Positions 62,316 to 64,000 of a stretch of DNA of 64,000 nucleotides are shown piece after piece (the stretch's first letter is position 1; each line of letters begins with the position of its first letter). Position numbers and translations under genes: made by a program. Under the pieces are notes generated by a model. The model did not search any database, had not been told where the DNA came from, and saw nothing but the letters and a program-made list of their open reading frames with translations. The stretch is from Labrys sp. KNU-23 (GTDB lineage: Bacteria > Pseudomonadota > Alphaproteobacteria > Rhizobiales > Labraceae): positions 1,302,001 to 1,366,000 of the forward strand of contig NZ_CP043489.1 in NCBI RefSeq assembly GCF_008330945.1, read 5' to 3'.

Positions 62316-62609
62316 GCGAAACCGAACGCACTGGGGAGGGGGGCATGGAGCTGTCTGGCAAGCACGTGCTCGACGGGCTTGGCTGTTGAACCTGGCCTGG
62401 GGCGGTCGACCGAGGACTGACTGGAGACACACTGGATCGCCTGCCACGGCGGCCAAGCGCTCCGAGCGGTCACACCTAGCAGGATCGAAATGGCTGAATT
62501 CCGTTAGCTCGAAAGGCCCCTCCCATGAGCACCCTCGTCGTTGGTATATCCGACCGATCGCAACAGCGAAGGACAAGGCGATGATGCTGGAAAGCAACGG
62601 GGAGTGGGA

Positions 62610-63221
62610 TCAGAATTGCTTGTCAGGCGAGAAACATGGTCCCGATGCGATCATGGCGGGCCACCGGCGTTTGCGCAGCGCTAATGCTCTGCCGATGCGT
62701 TGCACGCGTTCCGGAGGCGGTCCGTTGAGAATGAGTTTCCAAATTTCCAAGCCCGACAGCTCGTCCTTTTCCAGCAAGGCGGTAGCCACCCGCTCGATCT
62801 CCTCCCAACAATCGTCAACAAGTGTCCGAGTGAGATGCGTAAGGTATTTCACGTAGGGGTTGATAAGCTCGATATTTCCATGGGCGTCTCGCGCAGCCCG
62901 AATGGTGTCGAACACGTCGCGGTAAGGAAACATGCGTCGCAACGAACGCGGAGCGTAGCGTTTCTGCGCGATCTCACCGGCTAACGAAATAATACAGTCG
63001 CGTTCGCATTGAATCTTGCGCCACTCTTCTGATGTAATTGCCAAATTCGGTGGGCAGTCGCGAATCTGAACAAAGCGTACGTAACCGCCAACTCTTCCAT
63101 TGGGGATGATGCTAGCCTTAACAAGATGCACCCCACACCGCGCTGCCAACACCGCGTGGCCGGCTTCATGGTATGCAGTAACTCGCCTCACGTAACTATG
63201 TTTTGACACGACCACTGCCAT
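62610..63221 (-). CDS. Stand-alone M41-like zinc metallopeptidase
   Basis: A 203-residue protein with the gluzincin motif HEAGH (residues 18-22, in VTAYHEAGHAVLAARCG), as in the FtsH protease domain. The helical remainder (ISLAGEIAQKRYAP, DVFDTIRAARDA, CWEEIERVATALLEKDELSG) matches the M41 fold. It lacks the AAA and membrane parts of FtsH. Such short proteins are frequent on phages and integrative elements beside DNA-metabolism genes. The third metal ligand, usually an acidic residue about 75 positions later, is plausibly in the YRDVFD segment. Confidence 0.85.
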   Translation of the reverse strand: MAVVVSKHSYVRRVTAYHEAGHAVLAARCGVHLVKASIIPNGRVGGYVRFVQIRDCPPNLAITSEEWRKIQCERDCIISLAGEIAQKRYAPRSLRRMFPYRDVFDTIRAARDAHGNIELINPYVKYLTHLTRTLVDDCWEEIERVATALLEKDELSGLEIWKLILNGPPPERVQRIGRALALRKRRWPAMIASGPCFSPDKQF

Positions 63222-63252
63222 CTTTCATTCGTTCTGTGTTGCCGTTGCTGCA

Positions 63253-64000
63253 CTAGATGTGAGCGATCGTTACTGTCCGGACACCGGAATGCCTGCGCTC
63301 AATCTGAAGACCTCTTCCCCGCAACAGCGGGGCGATTCGATCGAGACGATTGCCTAGGCCCTGGGCCGTTACGGGCCATGACCGAGTGCGCTTGATTGTT
63401 TCGGACGCGAAGTCGGCTATTGCCGAGAGCAATTCCGTCGCTGTGCCGATCCACGGCTCAGTCCGCGTCTGCATGAGATCCGCGATCGCGGTCGCTACAG
63501 GGTCTGCAGCAAATGCCGAATCGGCCGCATCGCGACGATTGTCGCGGTAAGCGGTCTGGAAGGCGCCGGCTTCCCAGTCGAAAGCAGGCTCCGCCGCGAC
63601 GATCCATTTTTCAAAGTCGGCCATACGGCCGACCCGGGCAAGCCTCGTTGTCGGGACGTTGCGGATGGCCACCGACAGGGCATCGAATAGAGCTCCCAAC
63701 ACACGCGGCAGCGCGTCATCCCACGCACGCCAAAACTCATCCTCCGGCTGACGAACGTCCTCAGCAATTGCCTTCAGCCGGACGGTGACACACCTGTCGG
63801 CAAGGTCCGCTCGCTCGGTAAGATGGGGGATACCGTTCAGAATAATCGGCTTGGTTGCTTGGAACACCATCTCATCGCGATCAGTGTGCAACTGGCGGGC
63901 CGAAAAGCCACCGCCCGTTGCAATGCGGCAGAGCGCATCTGCCAGCCAAACATCGACTTTCGAGAGATTATCGATCGCGATGACATGTGCGTTGTTCGCG
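63253..64000 (-). CDS. Primase/helicase-like ATPase of an integrative element, C-terminal part (cut by window edge)
   Basis: The frame is open to base 64000, so the N-terminus lies outside. Visible are HVIAIDNLSKVDVWLADALCR (Walker-B-like IDN), ATGGGFSARQLHTDRDEMVFQATKPIILNGI (an arginine/sensor region) and DLADRCVTVRLKAI. A long C-terminal domain follows (WRAWDDALPRVLGALFDALSVAIRNVP, then RMADFEKWIVAAEPAF), ending in a winged-helix-like tail. This is the widespread mobile-element ATPase family related to DUF927/primase-helicase proteins. It supports the view that 54-64 kb is part of an integrated element. Confidence 0.82.
   Translation of the reverse strand, partial: ANNAHVIAIDNLSKVDVWLADALCRIATGGGFSARQLHTDRDEMVFQATKPIILNGIPHLTERADLADRCVTVRLKAIAEDVRQPEDEFWRAWDDALPRVLGALFDALSVAIRNVPTTRLARVGRMADFEKWIVAAEPAFDWEAGAFQTAYRDNRRDAADSAFAADPVATAIADLMQTRTEPWIGTATELLSAIADFASETIKRTRSWPVTAQGLGNRLDRIAPLLRGRGLQIERRHSGVRTVTIAHI

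Larger units (their letters stand above)
60979..62609. other. 1.6 kb of decayed, repeat-rich island DNA
   Basis: No intact gene is supported. It contains the large inverted repeat listed separately, a nine-base unit (GCCGTCCAA) repeated three times at 61921-61947, and fragments of it at about 61998-62013. The gene-like tails in the repeat arms are truncated copies. Confidence 0.6.

Overview
The window is high-GC chromosomal DNA from an alphaproteobacterium, most likely Hyphomicrobiales (Rhizobiales). The support is a MucR/Ros-type regulator, rhizobial-style intergenic palindromes, a three-subunit PntAA/PntAB/PntB transhydrogenase and many small proteins of rhizobial flavour. No genus can be named from the sequence alone. 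It reads as three blocks: core surface-polysaccharide genes (about 1-11 kb), a long oxalate/glyoxylate utilisation locus (about 11.9-36.3 kb), and chromosome that grades into an accessory, partly decayed island (about 36.5-64 kb).

1-11.7 kb: a capsule/exopolysaccharide cluster. It encodes a UDP-HexNAc-type dehydrogenase, a KpsM-like permease with a long N-terminal extension, a KpsT-like ATPase whose catalytic motifs are all degenerate, a KpsE-like co-polymerase, an unrecognised GSCR-motif protein, a UDP-glucuronate 4-epimerase-like enzyme, a TPR protein and a secreted glycosidase-like protein. A strong terminator separates these from convergent glmU, followed by an LprI-like secreted protein.

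11.9-36.3 kb: gcl, hyi, glxR, a PanE2-like reductase (candidate oxalyl-CoA reductase), pntAA-pntAB-pntB and an FAH-family gene form one rightward array. On the opposite strand are a divergent SucC/SucD-like pair, a formyl-CoA:oxalate CoA-transferase (frc) and a TPP enzyme that is not a canonical oxalyl-CoA decarboxylase. Rightward again come an OxlT-like oxalate/formate antiporter, an ADP-forming acyl-CoA ligase with beta-alpha domain order, a canonical sucCD, a FadR-type GntR regulator and a quinone oxidoreductase. The genes fit a model in which oxalate enters by antiport, is activated to oxalyl-CoA by CoA transfer and/or ATP-grasp ligases, and is then either decarboxylated or reduced with transhydrogenase-derived NADPH to glyoxylate and on to tartronate semialdehyde. 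A recurring dyad (TCTGG-N4-CCAGA, often around GTATAC) precedes nearly every transcription unit and the GntR gene, so the locus looks like a single-regulator regulon. A 45-codon gene lies under one of these dyads.

36.5-43.3 kb: a MucR-like regulator, a DHA2 efflux pump divergent from its TetR repressor around a perfect palindrome, a host-attachment-type protein, an alpha/beta hydrolase and secreted proteins. 43.3-64 kb: accessory DNA with many small orphan genes and two paralogous secreted Gly/Asn-rich proteins sharing a Cys signature and an upstream TGTGC-N6-GCACA palindrome. It also holds a gene killed by three lesions, two 3'-half tRNA remnants that look like attachment-site scars, and inverted duplications of a gene tail. 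At the window edge lie a stand-alone M41-like protease and a primase/helicase-like ATPase.

The most notable system is a compact low-GC operon at 54.67-56.31 kb: a cyclic-nucleotide-binding/TIR-like effector followed by a class III nucleotide cyclase. This is the architecture of a Pycsar (cCMP/cUMP) anti-phage defence system. It lies just inside the tRNA-remnant boundary at 54.3 kb.
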